Source of the DNA: Anaerocolumna jejuensis DSM 15929
Lineage (GTDB): Bacteria > Bacillota > Clostridia > Lachnospirales > Lachnospiraceae
Assembly (NCBI RefSeq): GCF_900142215.1
Contig: NZ_FRAC01000052.1
Coordinates: forward strand, 1-21,993
Reading direction: 5' to 3'
DNA length: 21,993 bases
The position numbers and the translations under genes were made by a program. The notes under the pieces are model-generated. The model was not told where the DNA came from. It made no database searches and saw only the letters and a list, made by a program, of their open reading frames with translations. This document shows positions 14,941 to 21,993 of this stretch, one piece after another. How positions within the stretch are numbered: position 1 is the stretch's first letter; each line of letters begins with the position of its first letter.

Positions 14941-16847
14941 GTACGGAATATGGTGCAGATCAAATACAAATACTGGAAGGATTGGAAGCAGTAAGAAAAA
15001 GGCCGGGTATGTATATTGGCAGTACTTCCTCAAAAGGACTGCATCATCTGGTCTATGAAATTGTAGACAATGCAGTGGACGAAGCATTGGCAGGAGTCTG
15101 TGACAGGATTGAAGTTACCATCAATAAGGACAATTCCATAACAGTTGTGGACAATGGAAGAGGAATACCGGTAGGTATCAATCATAAAAAGGGAATTCCT
15201 GCTGTTGAGGTGGTTTTTACGATTCTGCATGCCGGAGGTAAATTCGGCGGAGGAGGATATAAAGTATCAGGAGGACTTCATGGAGTAGGTGCTTCTGTAG
15301 TAAATGCTCTTTCCGAATGGCTTGAGGTTATGATTTATCAGGATGGTAAGATTCATAAACAGAGATTTGAGCGGGGCAAGGTAGTCTATCCCTTAAAAGT
15401 AATTGGTGATACTGACAGAATGGGTACAACAGTTACTTTTTTGCCGGATAAGGAAATCTTTGAAGAAACCGTATATGACTATGAGATTTTGAAGCAGCGC
15501 CTAAGGGAAATGGCATTTCTTACCAAAAATTTGAAAATAGTTCTTATCGACGACAGAGAAGAAAAAAAGGTGGAAAAAGAATTTCATTATGCAGGCGGTA
15601 TCAAGGAATATGTGGAATATCTGAATAAACACAAGGATGCGCTGTATCCTGAAATCATTTACTGTGAAGGCACCAAGGATGAGGTATACGTTGAAGTTGC
15701 CATGCAGCATAACGGAACCTATACGGAAGGCTGCTATAGTTTTGTAAATAATATAACAACACCGGAAGGGGGAACCCATCTTGCCGGTTTTAAAAATGCG
15801 CTTACGAAGACCTTTAATGATTATGCCAGAAATAATAAATACCTGAAGGATAACGAGGGAAATCTTTCGGGTGAAGATATCAGGGAAGGTCTTACCGCTA
15901 TTGTCAGTATTAAGATTCCGGAACCCCAGTTTGAAGGACAGACAAAGCAAAAACTGGGAAACAGCGAAGCCAGAGGCGCGGTTGACAGTATAGTAAGTGA
16001 ACAGCTTACTTACTTTTTAGAGCAGAATCCGACCGTTGCCAAAATGATACTGGAAAAGTCAATCCTGGCCCAGAGAGCAAGGGATGCCGCAAGAAAGGCG
16101 AGGGACCTTACCAGAAGAAAAACAGCTTTGGAAGGTATGAGCCTTCCGGGAAAATTAGCAGATTGCTCTGATAAAGATCCCAAGAACTGTGAAATTTATA
16201 TTGTCGAGGGTGATTCTGCCGGTGGCTCCGCTAAGACAGCAAGGTCAAGAGCTACTCAGGCAATACTTCCTCTGCGTGGAAAAATTTTAAATGTTGAAAA
16301 ATCAAGACTTGATAAGATACTGATAAACAATGAGATCAAGGCTATGATCACTGCTTTTGGAACAGGTATATCAGATGACTTTGATATTTCAAAGTTAAGA
16401 TACCATAAAATCATAATCATGACAGATGCCGATGTGGACGGTTCCCATATCAGTACTTTGCTGCTGACCTTTTTCTACCGTTTCATGCCTGACTTAATAA
16501 GAGAGGGGCATGTTTACATGGCGCAGCCGCCTCTTTTCAAGGTTGAAAAAGGAAAAACTGTAAAGTATGTTTATTCGGAAGTTGAGTTGGAACAGACTCT
16601 TATAGAAATCGGCCGTGACAGCAATAATAAGATACAAAGATATAAAGGTTTAGGGGAGATGGATGCGGAGCAGTTGTGGGAGACAACCATGGATCCGGAA
16701 AAAAGAATTCTTTTAAGAGTTACCATTGATGATGAAGAATCCTCAGAAATTGATATGACCTTTACAACACTGATGGGAGACAAGGTAGAGCCCAGAAGGG
16801 AATTTATTGAAAAAAACGCAAAATACGTAAGAAATCTGGATATATAA
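14937..16847 (+). CDS. gyrB: DNA gyrase subunit B
   Basis: GyrB carries the ATPase of DNA gyrase, which introduces negative supercoils. It has 636 residues, the usual Gram-positive length. The GHKL ATPase domain shows EIVDNAVDEALAG, DNGRGIPVG and the lid GGGGYKVSGGLHGVG. The TOPRIM domain has EGDSAGG starting at E424 and PLRGKILNVEKSR, with the metal-binding acidic cluster D497/D499/D501 in DADVDGSH. The C-terminus contains RYKGLGEMDAEQLWETTMDP. AGGAGG lies six bases upstream of the ATG inside recF, and the reading frames overlap by 4 bp, so translation is coupled to recF. No resistance-type change stands out on inspection. Confidence 0.98.
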   Translation: MSTEYGADQIQILEGLEAVRKRPGMYIGSTSSKGLHHLVYEIVDNAVDEALAGVCDRIEVTINKDNSITVVDNGRGIPVGINHKKGIPAVEVVFTILHAGGKFGGGGYKVSGGLHGVGASVVNALSEWLEVMIYQDGKIHKQRFERGKVVYPLKVIGDTDRMGTTVTFLPDKEIFEETVYDYEILKQRLREMAFLTKNLKIVLIDDREEKKVEKEFHYAGGIKEYVEYLNKHKDALYPEIIYCEGTKDEVYVEVAMQHNGTYTEGCYSFVNNITTPEGGTHLAGFKNALTKTFNDYARNNKYLKDNEGNLSGEDIREGLTAIVSIKIPEPQFEGQTKQKLGNSEARGAVDSIVSEQLTYFLEQNPTVAKMILEKSILAQRARDAARKARDLTRRKTALEGMSLPGKLADCSDKDPKNCEIYIVEGDSAGGSAKTARSRATQAILPLRGKILNVEKSRLDKILINNEIKAMITAFGTGISDDFDISKLRYHKIIIMTDADVDGSHISTLLLTFFYRFMPDLIREGHVYMAQPPLFKVEKGKTVKYVYSEVELEQTLIEIGRDSNNKIQRYKGLGEMDAEQLWETTMDPEKRILLRVTIDDEESSEIDMTFTTLMGDKVEPRREFIEKNAKYVRNLDI

Positions 16848-16886
16848 TCCGTACTTTGCAGACAAAGAATAAATGGAGGAATATAA

Positions 16887-19505
16887 ATGGATGAGAATAT
16901 CTTTGACAAAGTCCACGAAGTCGATCTGAAAAAGACCATGGAAACATCGTATATCGATTATGCCATGTCTGTAATAGCAGCCCGCGCACTGCCGGACGTG
17001 CGGGATGGTTTAAAGCCGGTACAGAGAAGAATATTATATGCCATGATAGAGTTAAACAACGGGCCGGATAAACCTCACCGTAAGTGTGCCCGTATTGTCG
17101 GCGATACCATGGGTAAATATCATCCCCACGGAGACAGCTCTATCTATGAAGCCCTGGTTAAATTGGCACAGGACTTCTCAACCAGATATCCGCTGATTGA
17201 CGGGCATGGAAATTTCGGTTCTGTTGACGGTGACGGTGCTGCCGCCATGCGTTATACCGAAGCCAGATTAAGTAAAATATCCATGGAAATGCTTTCCGAC
17301 ATCAACAAGGATACGGTTGATTTCATACCGAACTTCGATGAAACGGAAAAAGAACCGACTGTTCTGCCATCCAGATATCCGAATCTGCTGGTTAACGGAA
17401 CTTCCGGTATTGCCGTAGGTATGGCAACCAATATTCCTCCTCACAATTTACGGGAGGTTATTAATGCAGTTCTGAAAATAATTAATAACAGCATAGAAGA
17501 AGACAGAGATACCTCCATTGAGGAAATTCTCCAAATCATAAAAGGGCCCGATTTCCCTACCGGTGCTTCCATTTTGGGGACCAGAGGAATAGAAGAAGCC
17601 TACCGTACAGGAAGAGGTAAGATTAAAGTTCGTGCTGTAACCAATATTGAGGCCATGGCAAACGGAAAGAACCGTATTGTCGTAACGGAACTTCCCTACA
17701 TGGTAAACAAGGCAAGATTAATTGAAAAAATTGCGGAATTGGTTAAAGACAAGAAAATTGACGGCATTACGGAGCTTCGTGATGAATCCGACAGAACTGG
17801 TATGCGTATCTGCATCGAATTAAGACGGGATGTAAATGCCAACGTTCTTCTCAATCAATTATATAAACATACCCAAATGCAGGATACCTTTGGTGCCATT
17901 ATGATAGCACTTGTAAATAATGAGCCCAGAGTACTTAATCTTCATGATATGCTTAAATATTATATACTGCATCAGGAAGAAGTCGTAACCAGAAGAACCA
18001 GGTATGATTTAAACAAGGCAGAAGAAAGGGCACATATCTTACAGGGATTGTTAATTGCCCTTGATAATATTGATGAAGTAATAAAGATTATAAGGTCTTC
18101 TCAAAATACAGCAATTGCCAAAGAAAGATTAATGCAGACCTTCCAGCTGTCGGAGGTACAGTCCCAGGCTATCGTGGATATGAGACTTCGTGCATTAACA
18201 GGTCTGGAAAGAGAGAGACTGGAAGCGGAATACAAAGAATTAATGGATAAAATTGCAGAATATAAAGCTATTCTTGCCGATAAAAATAAGCTGCTTACGG
18301 TTATCAAAGATGAAATTACCGTAATCAGGGATAAATACGGTGATGACAGAAGAACCTCCATCGGCTTTGATGAAGACGACATTACCACGGAAGACTTGAT
18401 ACCGAATGAGAGTATCGTGCTTGCTATGACACGCTTCGGATACATCAAAAGAATGACAGTGGATAATTTCAAGAGCCAGCACAGAGGAGGAAAAGGCATC
18501 AAGGGAATGCAGACCATCGATGAAGATTTTATCGAGGAGCTTTTGATGACCACTACCCATCACTATATTATGTTCTTTACAAACAAGGGAAGGGTATACC
18601 GTCTGAAAGCCTATGAAGTTCCGGAATCCGGAAGAACGGCAAGAGGAACGGCGATTATTAATCTTCTTTCCTTGCTGCCGGAGGAGAGAATCACTGCCAT
18701 TATTCCGTTAAAGGATTATCATGACAGCAAATACCTTTTTATGGCAACCAAAAAAGGTATTGTTAAGAAGACTCCTATTATGGAATATCAGAATATCAGA
18801 AAAACTGGTCTTCAGGCGATAAATCTCAGAGAAGACGATGAGTTGATAGAAGTAAAAGCCACAAATAACCAGAAAGATATCATCCTTGTCACCAGACAGG
18901 GTCAGTGCATCCGCTTTAATGAAAAGGATGTACGTAAGACAGGCCGTGCATCCATGGGTGTAATTGGTATGAATCTGGAGGACAATGATGAAATCATAGG
19001 TATGCAGTTAAATACCCAGGGAGAGTGTCTGCTCTTCGTTTCAGAAAAGGGTATGGGAAAACGTACCGAAATGAGTGAATTCAGTGTACAAAGAAGAGGC
19101 GGAAAAGGTGTTAAGTGCTATAAGATAACCGAAAAGACAGGATATGTAATTGGCGTAAAAGCTGTCAATGAAGAAAATGAAGTTATGATAATAACCACAG
19201 AGGGAATTGTCATCAGACTTATGGTAAGTGGTATTTCCAATCTTGGCAGAATAACATCCGGTGTACGTTTAATTAATATGGATCTGGAAAATGACATTAC
19301 AGTTGCCAGTATCGCAAAGGTAAAGGATAAGAGTTCCGATGAAGAAGTAATCAAGGAACTGGAAAAGGAATTGGAAGAAGAAAACAGTGGATCTTTTGAC
19401 AGTGAAGAGCTGGATGAGGATTTTATGGATGAATCGGAAGAAGAATCAGAAGAGTTAGAAGACTATGATAGTCCCAATCCGGAGAATGATGAAGAAGATG
19501 AGTAA
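16887..19505 (+). CDS. gyrA: DNA gyrase subunit A
   Basis: GyrA is the DNA-cleaving subunit of gyrase. It has 872 residues, somewhat longer than many, the excess being an acidic C-terminal tail. Near the active site, AAAMRYTEARL places the catalytic tyrosine at Y123. The quinolone-resistance region HPHGDSSIYEAL has S84 and E88, the wild-type residues in Bacillus numbering. A GyrA box QRRGGKG is at 735-741 in the beta-pinwheel domain, which distinguishes gyrase from topoisomerase IV; a related HRGGKG occurs earlier. The last 60 residues are mostly Glu and Asp. TGGAGG sits eight bases upstream of the ATG, 39 bp after gyrB. A terminator follows. Confidence 0.98.
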   Translation: MDENIFDKVHEVDLKKTMETSYIDYAMSVIAARALPDVRDGLKPVQRRILYAMIELNNGPDKPHRKCARIVGDTMGKYHPHGDSSIYEALVKLAQDFSTRYPLIDGHGNFGSVDGDGAAAMRYTEARLSKISMEMLSDINKDTVDFIPNFDETEKEPTVLPSRYPNLLVNGTSGIAVGMATNIPPHNLREVINAVLKIINNSIEEDRDTSIEEILQIIKGPDFPTGASILGTRGIEEAYRTGRGKIKVRAVTNIEAMANGKNRIVVTELPYMVNKARLIEKIAELVKDKKIDGITELRDESDRTGMRICIELRRDVNANVLLNQLYKHTQMQDTFGAIMIALVNNEPRVLNLHDMLKYYILHQEEVVTRRTRYDLNKAEERAHILQGLLIALDNIDEVIKIIRSSQNTAIAKERLMQTFQLSEVQSQAIVDMRLRALTGLERERLEAEYKELMDKIAEYKAILADKNKLLTVIKDEITVIRDKYGDDRRTSIGFDEDDITTEDLIPNESIVLAMTRFGYIKRMTVDNFKSQHRGGKGIKGMQTIDEDFIEELLMTTTHHYIMFFTNKGRVYRLKAYEVPESGRTARGTAIINLLSLLPEERITAIIPLKDYHDSKYLFMATKKGIVKKTPIMEYQNIRKTGLQAINLREDDELIEVKATNNQKDIILVTRQGQCIRFNEKDVRKTGRASMGVIGMNLEDNDEIIGMQLNTQGECLLFVSEKGMGKRTEMSEFSVQRRGGKGVKCYKITEKTGYVIGVKAVNEENEVMIITTEGIVIRLMVSGISNLGRITSGVRLINMDLENDITVASIAKVKDKSSDEEVIKELEKELEEENSGSFDSEELDEDFMDESEEESEELEDYDSPNPENDEEDE

Positions 19506-19513
19506 ATAATGAG

Positions 19514-19570
19514 AACAGCCTAAGCAGAAGATGGAATATTATATTTGTCTCTATGCCTGGGCTGTTTTTT
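19514..19570 (+). terminator. Intrinsic terminator after gyrA
   Basis: AACAGCC (19514-19520) pairs with GGCTGTT (19560-19566), with an additional AGCA/TGC match inside, and a run of six T (19565-19570) follows. The loop is long, about 35 bases, but the stem plus U run is clear. It separates the dnaA-gyrA cluster from the fumarase genes. Confidence 0.7.
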
Positions 19571-19608
19571 CTGTAAAAAGAATATTATCATACAGGAAAG
19601 AGGTTGCT

Positions 19609-20451
19609 ATGAGAACTATACATACGGATACCATAACCAGGAATATTAAAGAAATGTGCATCGAGGCTAATTACCGCCTGTCTTTGGACGTGAATAATGC
19701 CATAAGCAAAGGAGCAGAAGAAGAAAAAAGCACCTTGGGGAAGCAGATTCTTGGCCAGCTGGAAGAAAACATGAAAATTGCCAGAGAAGAGGGGATACCC
19801 ATTTGCCAGGATACCGGTATGGCAATTGTATTTTTAAAAATCGGGCAGCAGGCTGTGATAGAAGGAATTTCCTTAGAGGATGCTGTTAATGAGGGGATAA
19901 GACAGGGTTACCGGGAAGGATATTTGAGAAAGTCAGTCGTTTCAGATCCCTTGTTAAGAGAAAATACCAAAGATAATACACCTGGTATTATTCACTATGA
20001 GATAGTTCCAGGTGAGAAGGTCGAAATAACAGTAGCGCCAAAAGGCTTTGGAAGTGAAAACATGAGCCGTATTTATATGTTGAAACCTGCAGATGGTGTT
20101 GAGGGAGTAAAAAAAGCCGTAATCGAAACGGTTCTTTTAGCAGGACCTAATGCCTGTCCTCCCATTGTAGTGGGAGTCGGTATTGGAGGAAGCTTTGAAA
20201 AGGCTGCCCTTCTTTCAAAAAAAGCTTTAACCAGAAGTCTTGATGTGCCTTCCGGGACAGAGCATATTAAAGACCTGGAGGAAGAACTGTTAAAAGAAAT
20301 CAACGAGCTTGGTATTGGACCCGGAGGCTTCGGAGGAAAAGTAACGGCCCTGGGGGTAAATATAGAGGTCTATCCGACTCACATTGCAGCATTGCCGGTG
20401 GCCATAAATATATGCTGCCACGTTAACAGGCATATATCCAGAACTATATAA
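19609..20451 (+). CDS. Class I fumarate hydratase, alpha (N-terminal) subunit
   Basis: This is the iron-sulfur subunit of a two-subunit, oxygen-labile fumarase interconverting fumarate and malate; related enzymes act on tartrate. The ATG at 19609, with AGAGG five bases upstream, gives 280 residues, the family norm. The frame stays open to 19531, but that part overlaps the gyrA terminator. Candidate [4Fe-4S] ligands are C66 in PICQDTGM, C183 in GPNACPPI and a cysteine of NICC (269/270). GVGIGGSFEKA and GPGGFGGKVTALGV are further family signatures. The beta subunit follows after an unusually large gap. Fumarase is the likeliest specificity; tartrate dehydratase cannot be excluded. I saw no separate promoter between the terminator and the ATG. 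Confidence 0.9.
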   Translation: MRTIHTDTITRNIKEMCIEANYRLSLDVNNAISKGAEEEKSTLGKQILGQLEENMKIAREEGIPICQDTGMAIVFLKIGQQAVIEGISLEDAVNEGIRQGYREGYLRKSVVSDPLLRENTKDNTPGIIHYEIVPGEKVEITVAPKGFGSENMSRIYMLKPADGVEGVKKAVIETVLLAGPNACPPIVVGVGIGGSFEKAALLSKKALTRSLDVPSGTEHIKDLEEELLKEINELGIGPGGFGGKVTALGVNIEVYPTHIAALPVAINICCHVNRHISRTI

Positions 20452-20463
20452 AAATTTTAATGA

Positions 20464-20507
20464 TTTATCCACAAAATGCCGTTAGAAGGCAGTGTTTTGT
20501 GGATAAA
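20464..20507. repeat. Palindrome of two perfect DnaA boxes between fumarase subunit genes
   Basis: TTTATCCACAAAA (20464-20476) is mirrored exactly by TTTTGTGGATAAA (20495-20507), each arm holding a perfect TTATCCACA (20465-20473 and, inverted, 20498-20506). An inner GCC/GGC pair can extend the stem. The boxes converge, as in the pair upstream of dnaA, with about 24 bp between them. No U run follows, so it is not a typical terminator. Confidence 0.85.
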
Positions 20508-20594
20508 CATCCTTGGAAATTTTAAAAAAGTGTATAAAAACATTATAAAGCTATTTAGATTTCGTCTGATAGTAGACTGGCGTAAGTGTGCCTG

Positions 20595-20623
20595 TTACAA
20601 AACAGTATGGATTGAAATATAAT
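20595..20623 (+). promoter_or_regulatory. Candidate sigma-A promoter for the fumarase beta subunit
   Basis: TTACAA (20595-20600) and a perfect TATAAT (20618-20623) are exactly 17 bp apart, about 98 bp upstream of the beta-subunit ATG. The leader has no obvious terminator. A second possible -10 (TACAAT) occurs near 20697-20702 but lacks a fitting -35. Confidence 0.6.
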
Positions 20624-20720
20624 ATTTTTTCAAATTTCTATCTAAGCAGTATCATAAGCAAGCTTACGAAAGCATAGCTGTTATTGTAAAAAAAGAATAC
20701 AATGAAAACGGAGAGTCAGT

Positions 20721-21278
20721 ATGGAAAAATATATTAAAACTCCTTTAACGGATGAAGTTATACAAAGTTTAAGCGCTGGAGATTATGTATATGTTACCGG
20801 AACAATATACAGTGCAAGGGATGCTGCTCATAAAAGAATGTATGAGGCAACTCTTAAAGGGGAGGAAGTACCTTTCCCTATAAAGGACAGTCTTGTATAT
20901 TATTTAGGACCCACACCGGAAAAGGAAGGGCAGGTAATTGGATCCGCAGGTCCTACTACCAGCAGCCGTATGGATAAATATACTCCTTTGCTTATGGAAA
21001 AGGGTCTGAAAGGAATGATAGGAAAAGGGAAACGAAGCAAAGAAGTAATAGAAGCGGTTGTAAAAAATAAGGGTATATACTTTGCTGCTGTTGGAGGAGC
21101 CGGTGCTTTGCTCTCAAAAAAAATAAAAAGCTCAAAAGTGATTGCTTATGATGATCTTGGTACAGAAGCAATAAGAGAATTATATGTAGAAAATTTTCCT
21201 GTAATAGTAGTAATCGATTGTGCCGGCAATAACTTATATGATATTGCCGTGAATGAATTTTTAAATTCTCAAAAATAA
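20721..21278 (+). CDS. Class I fumarate hydratase, beta (C-terminal) subunit
   Basis: This 185-residue protein is the second half of the class I fumarase; it contributes substrate-binding residues that close over the iron-sulfur site of the alpha subunit. Family signatures are GDYVYVTGTIYSARDAAHKRM, GPTTSSRMDKYTP near residue 78-90, GKGKRSK, AAVGGAGALLSKKI, and the DLGTEAIREL motif with VENFPVIVVIDC near the end. GGAG lies about eight bases upstream of the ATG. The 269-bp space before it holds a DnaA-box palindrome and a candidate promoter, so it may be transcribed independently. No good hairpin terminator is visible after the stop. Confidence 0.92.
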   Translation: MEKYIKTPLTDEVIQSLSAGDYVYVTGTIYSARDAAHKRMYEATLKGEEVPFPIKDSLVYYLGPTPEKEGQVIGSAGPTTSSRMDKYTPLLMEKGLKGMIGKGKRSKEVIEAVVKNKGIYFAAVGGAGALLSKKIKSSKVIAYDDLGTEAIRELYVENFPVIVVIDCAGNNLYDIAVNEFLNSQK

Positions 21279-21463
21279 TTCCTGCTATAAGTATTTTGAT
21301 TGAATTTAACTATAAAGATTAAACAACTAGAAAAATGTTAGAATTGTCGACAAAAAAGTGAATATTAATCCCAAAAATTATGTAGACTAAGGATTGTAAA
21401 CCCCTATAAATGAGGGATAAAAGTAATATATACAAAATTGTTTGGAAATTGTTTAAAAAGTGA

Positions 21464-21492
21464 TTGACAAAAGACAGCCCTTTTGCTATACT
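21464..21492 (+). promoter_or_regulatory. Consensus sigma-A promoter of tRNA-Ser
   Basis: TTGACA (21464-21469) and TATACT (21487-21492) are 17 bp apart. An 80-base leader precedes the tRNA, with GCACCT/AGGTGT arms (21500-21505 and 21545-21550) and ACTGA/TCAGT arms (21552-21556 and 21572-21576). The remaining gene-free DNA at 21279-21463 is AT-rich, with a 10-bp palindrome TTGTCGACAA at 21344-21353 and nothing else recognised. Confidence 0.85.
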
Positions 21493-21580
21493 AACTAATG
21501 CACCTGACGTGGTAACAGTGCAGCAACATTATGCTAACATGTAGAGGTGTAACTGAATAAAATCCGTTGTTTCAGTATCT

Positions 21581-21668
21581 GGAGAAATACTCAAGAGGCT
21601 GAAGAGGCGCCCCTGCTAAGGGTGTAGGTCGCTCACGCGGCGCGAGGGTTCAAATCCCTCTTTCTCCG
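21581..21668 (+). tRNA. tRNA-Ser with anticodon GCU
   Basis: The acceptor GGAGAAA (21581-21587) pairs with TTTCTCC (21661-21667), followed by discriminator G. The anticodon stem CGCCC/GGGTG holds the 7-base loop CTGCTAA with GCT at 21615-21617, reading AGC and AGU serine codons. A long variable arm (about 19 bases) marks a class II tRNA and fits serine. The T arm is GAGGG-TTCAAAT-CCCTC. The 3' CCA is not encoded. The gene is 88 bases and lies 56 bp before the rRNA operon promoter. Confidence 0.95.
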
Positions 21669-21724
21669 CTTTATTTTAAGTAAATTCGATGAAATAAAAA
21701 ATTGAAATTAATTTAAAATAAATG

Positions 21725-21753
21725 TTGACAAACAGAATACAACGTGATAGAAT
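21725..21753 (+). promoter_or_regulatory. rRNA operon promoter
   Basis: TTGACA (21725-21730) and TAGAAT (21748-21753) are 17 bp apart, preceded by A/T tracts resembling an UP element. No hairpin lies between the tRNA and this promoter, so tRNA transcripts may read into the operon, giving tandem promoters. Confidence 0.8.
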
Positions 21754-21759
21754 ATCTTC

Positions 21760-21993
21760 TGCTGACGCGTTAACGAATGAAAGAAATAAACGCAGAAAGC
21801 GACAAAGAACCTTGACAACTGAACAGTGAAACAACCCTGAAATTTTCTTTAAAATTTCATTCAAGATAAAAAAGCTTTGGCTTTCAAATCTTGATAAAGA
21901 ACAGTACCAGAAATGGTACAACCTTAAAACAGTAAAAGTATGTGGGTAACACCACAGACTACGGAAATTAACTTGTTGAAGTTTTGATTTATT
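21760..21993 (+). other. rRNA operon leader, 16S gene just beyond the right edge
   Basis: The leader contains ACCTTGACAACTGAACAGTG (21809-21828), a sequence type repeatedly seen in clostridial rRNA leaders and spacers. Hairpins follow: TCAAGAT/ATCTTGA (21861-21867 and 21888-21894), GTACCA/TGGTAC with a GAAA loop (21904-21919), and TGTGG/CCACA (21941-21956). These probably serve antitermination and RNase III processing. The 16S start sequence itself is not in the window; its proximity is inferred from the leader. Confidence 0.7.

Noticed and set aside
15501..15950. 149-codon antisense frame inside gyrB
   Set aside because: It is a shadow of the conserved gyrB frame, with no start signals. The same applies to antisense frames in gyrA, mnmG, mnmE and yidC.
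21676..21921. 81-codon minus-strand frame across the rRNA promoter and leader
   Set aside because: It runs antisense over clear promoter and rRNA leader elements and has no ribosome site.

Overview
The window is a chromosomal replication-origin region of a low-GC Gram-positive anaerobe. Gene order (rpmH-rnpA-yidD-yidC-jag-mnmE-mnmG-rsmG on one side, dnaA-dnaN-S4-recF-gyrB-gyrA on the other), AT-rich spacers, strong AGGAGG-type ribosome sites, a two-subunit oxygen-labile fumarase and the protein sequences point to a clostridium, most likely a Lachnospiraceae (Clostridium cluster XIVa) relative. That placement is inference from familiarity with these proteins, not a database result. Nearly all of the window is core chromosome. 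I see no prophage, insertion sequence, CRISPR array or defence island.

Left arm (1-10264, all genes on the minus strand, so transcribed away from the origin with the leading-strand fork). From the origin outwards: rpmH, rnpA, yidD, yidC and jag form a tight run behind a consensus promoter and end at a strong hairpin terminator. Next come mnmE and mnmG (tRNA wobble-uridine modification), rsmG (16S rRNA methylation), a small GNAT-like protein, and a two-gene cytoplasmic sensor kinase/response regulator pair resembling DegS/DegU. A fragment of an unrecognised gene runs off the left edge.

Origin (about 10420-12440). It is bipartite, as in Bacillus subtilis. One DnaA-box cluster, including a 19-bp-arm palindrome of two perfect boxes, lies upstream of dnaA. 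A second region between dnaA and dnaN carries the arrangement expected of the unwinding site: a DnaA box, a short C-rich block, a run of DnaA-trio-like triplets and then a stretch of pure A/T. A repeated 8-mer, GTTAGCAG, in this spacer is not explained by known elements.

Right arm (10806-21993, plus strand). dnaA, dnaN, a small S4 RNA-binding protein, recF, gyrB and gyrA supply initiation, clamp loading, recombinational repair and supercoiling. After a terminator come the alpha and beta subunits of a class I fumarate hydratase, unusually separated by about 270 bp that contain a second palindrome of two perfect DnaA boxes and a candidate promoter. The window closes with a tRNA-Ser(GCU) gene behind a consensus promoter, then an rRNA operon promoter and structured leader. 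The 16S gene itself should begin just past the right edge.

Several gene starts are moved inwards from the longest open frame because of ribosome-binding sites and promoter positions (GNAT gene, mnmG, mnmE, dnaA, fumarase alpha). rnpA and yidC appear to start at TTG, and yidD at GTG or at an ATG one codon later.
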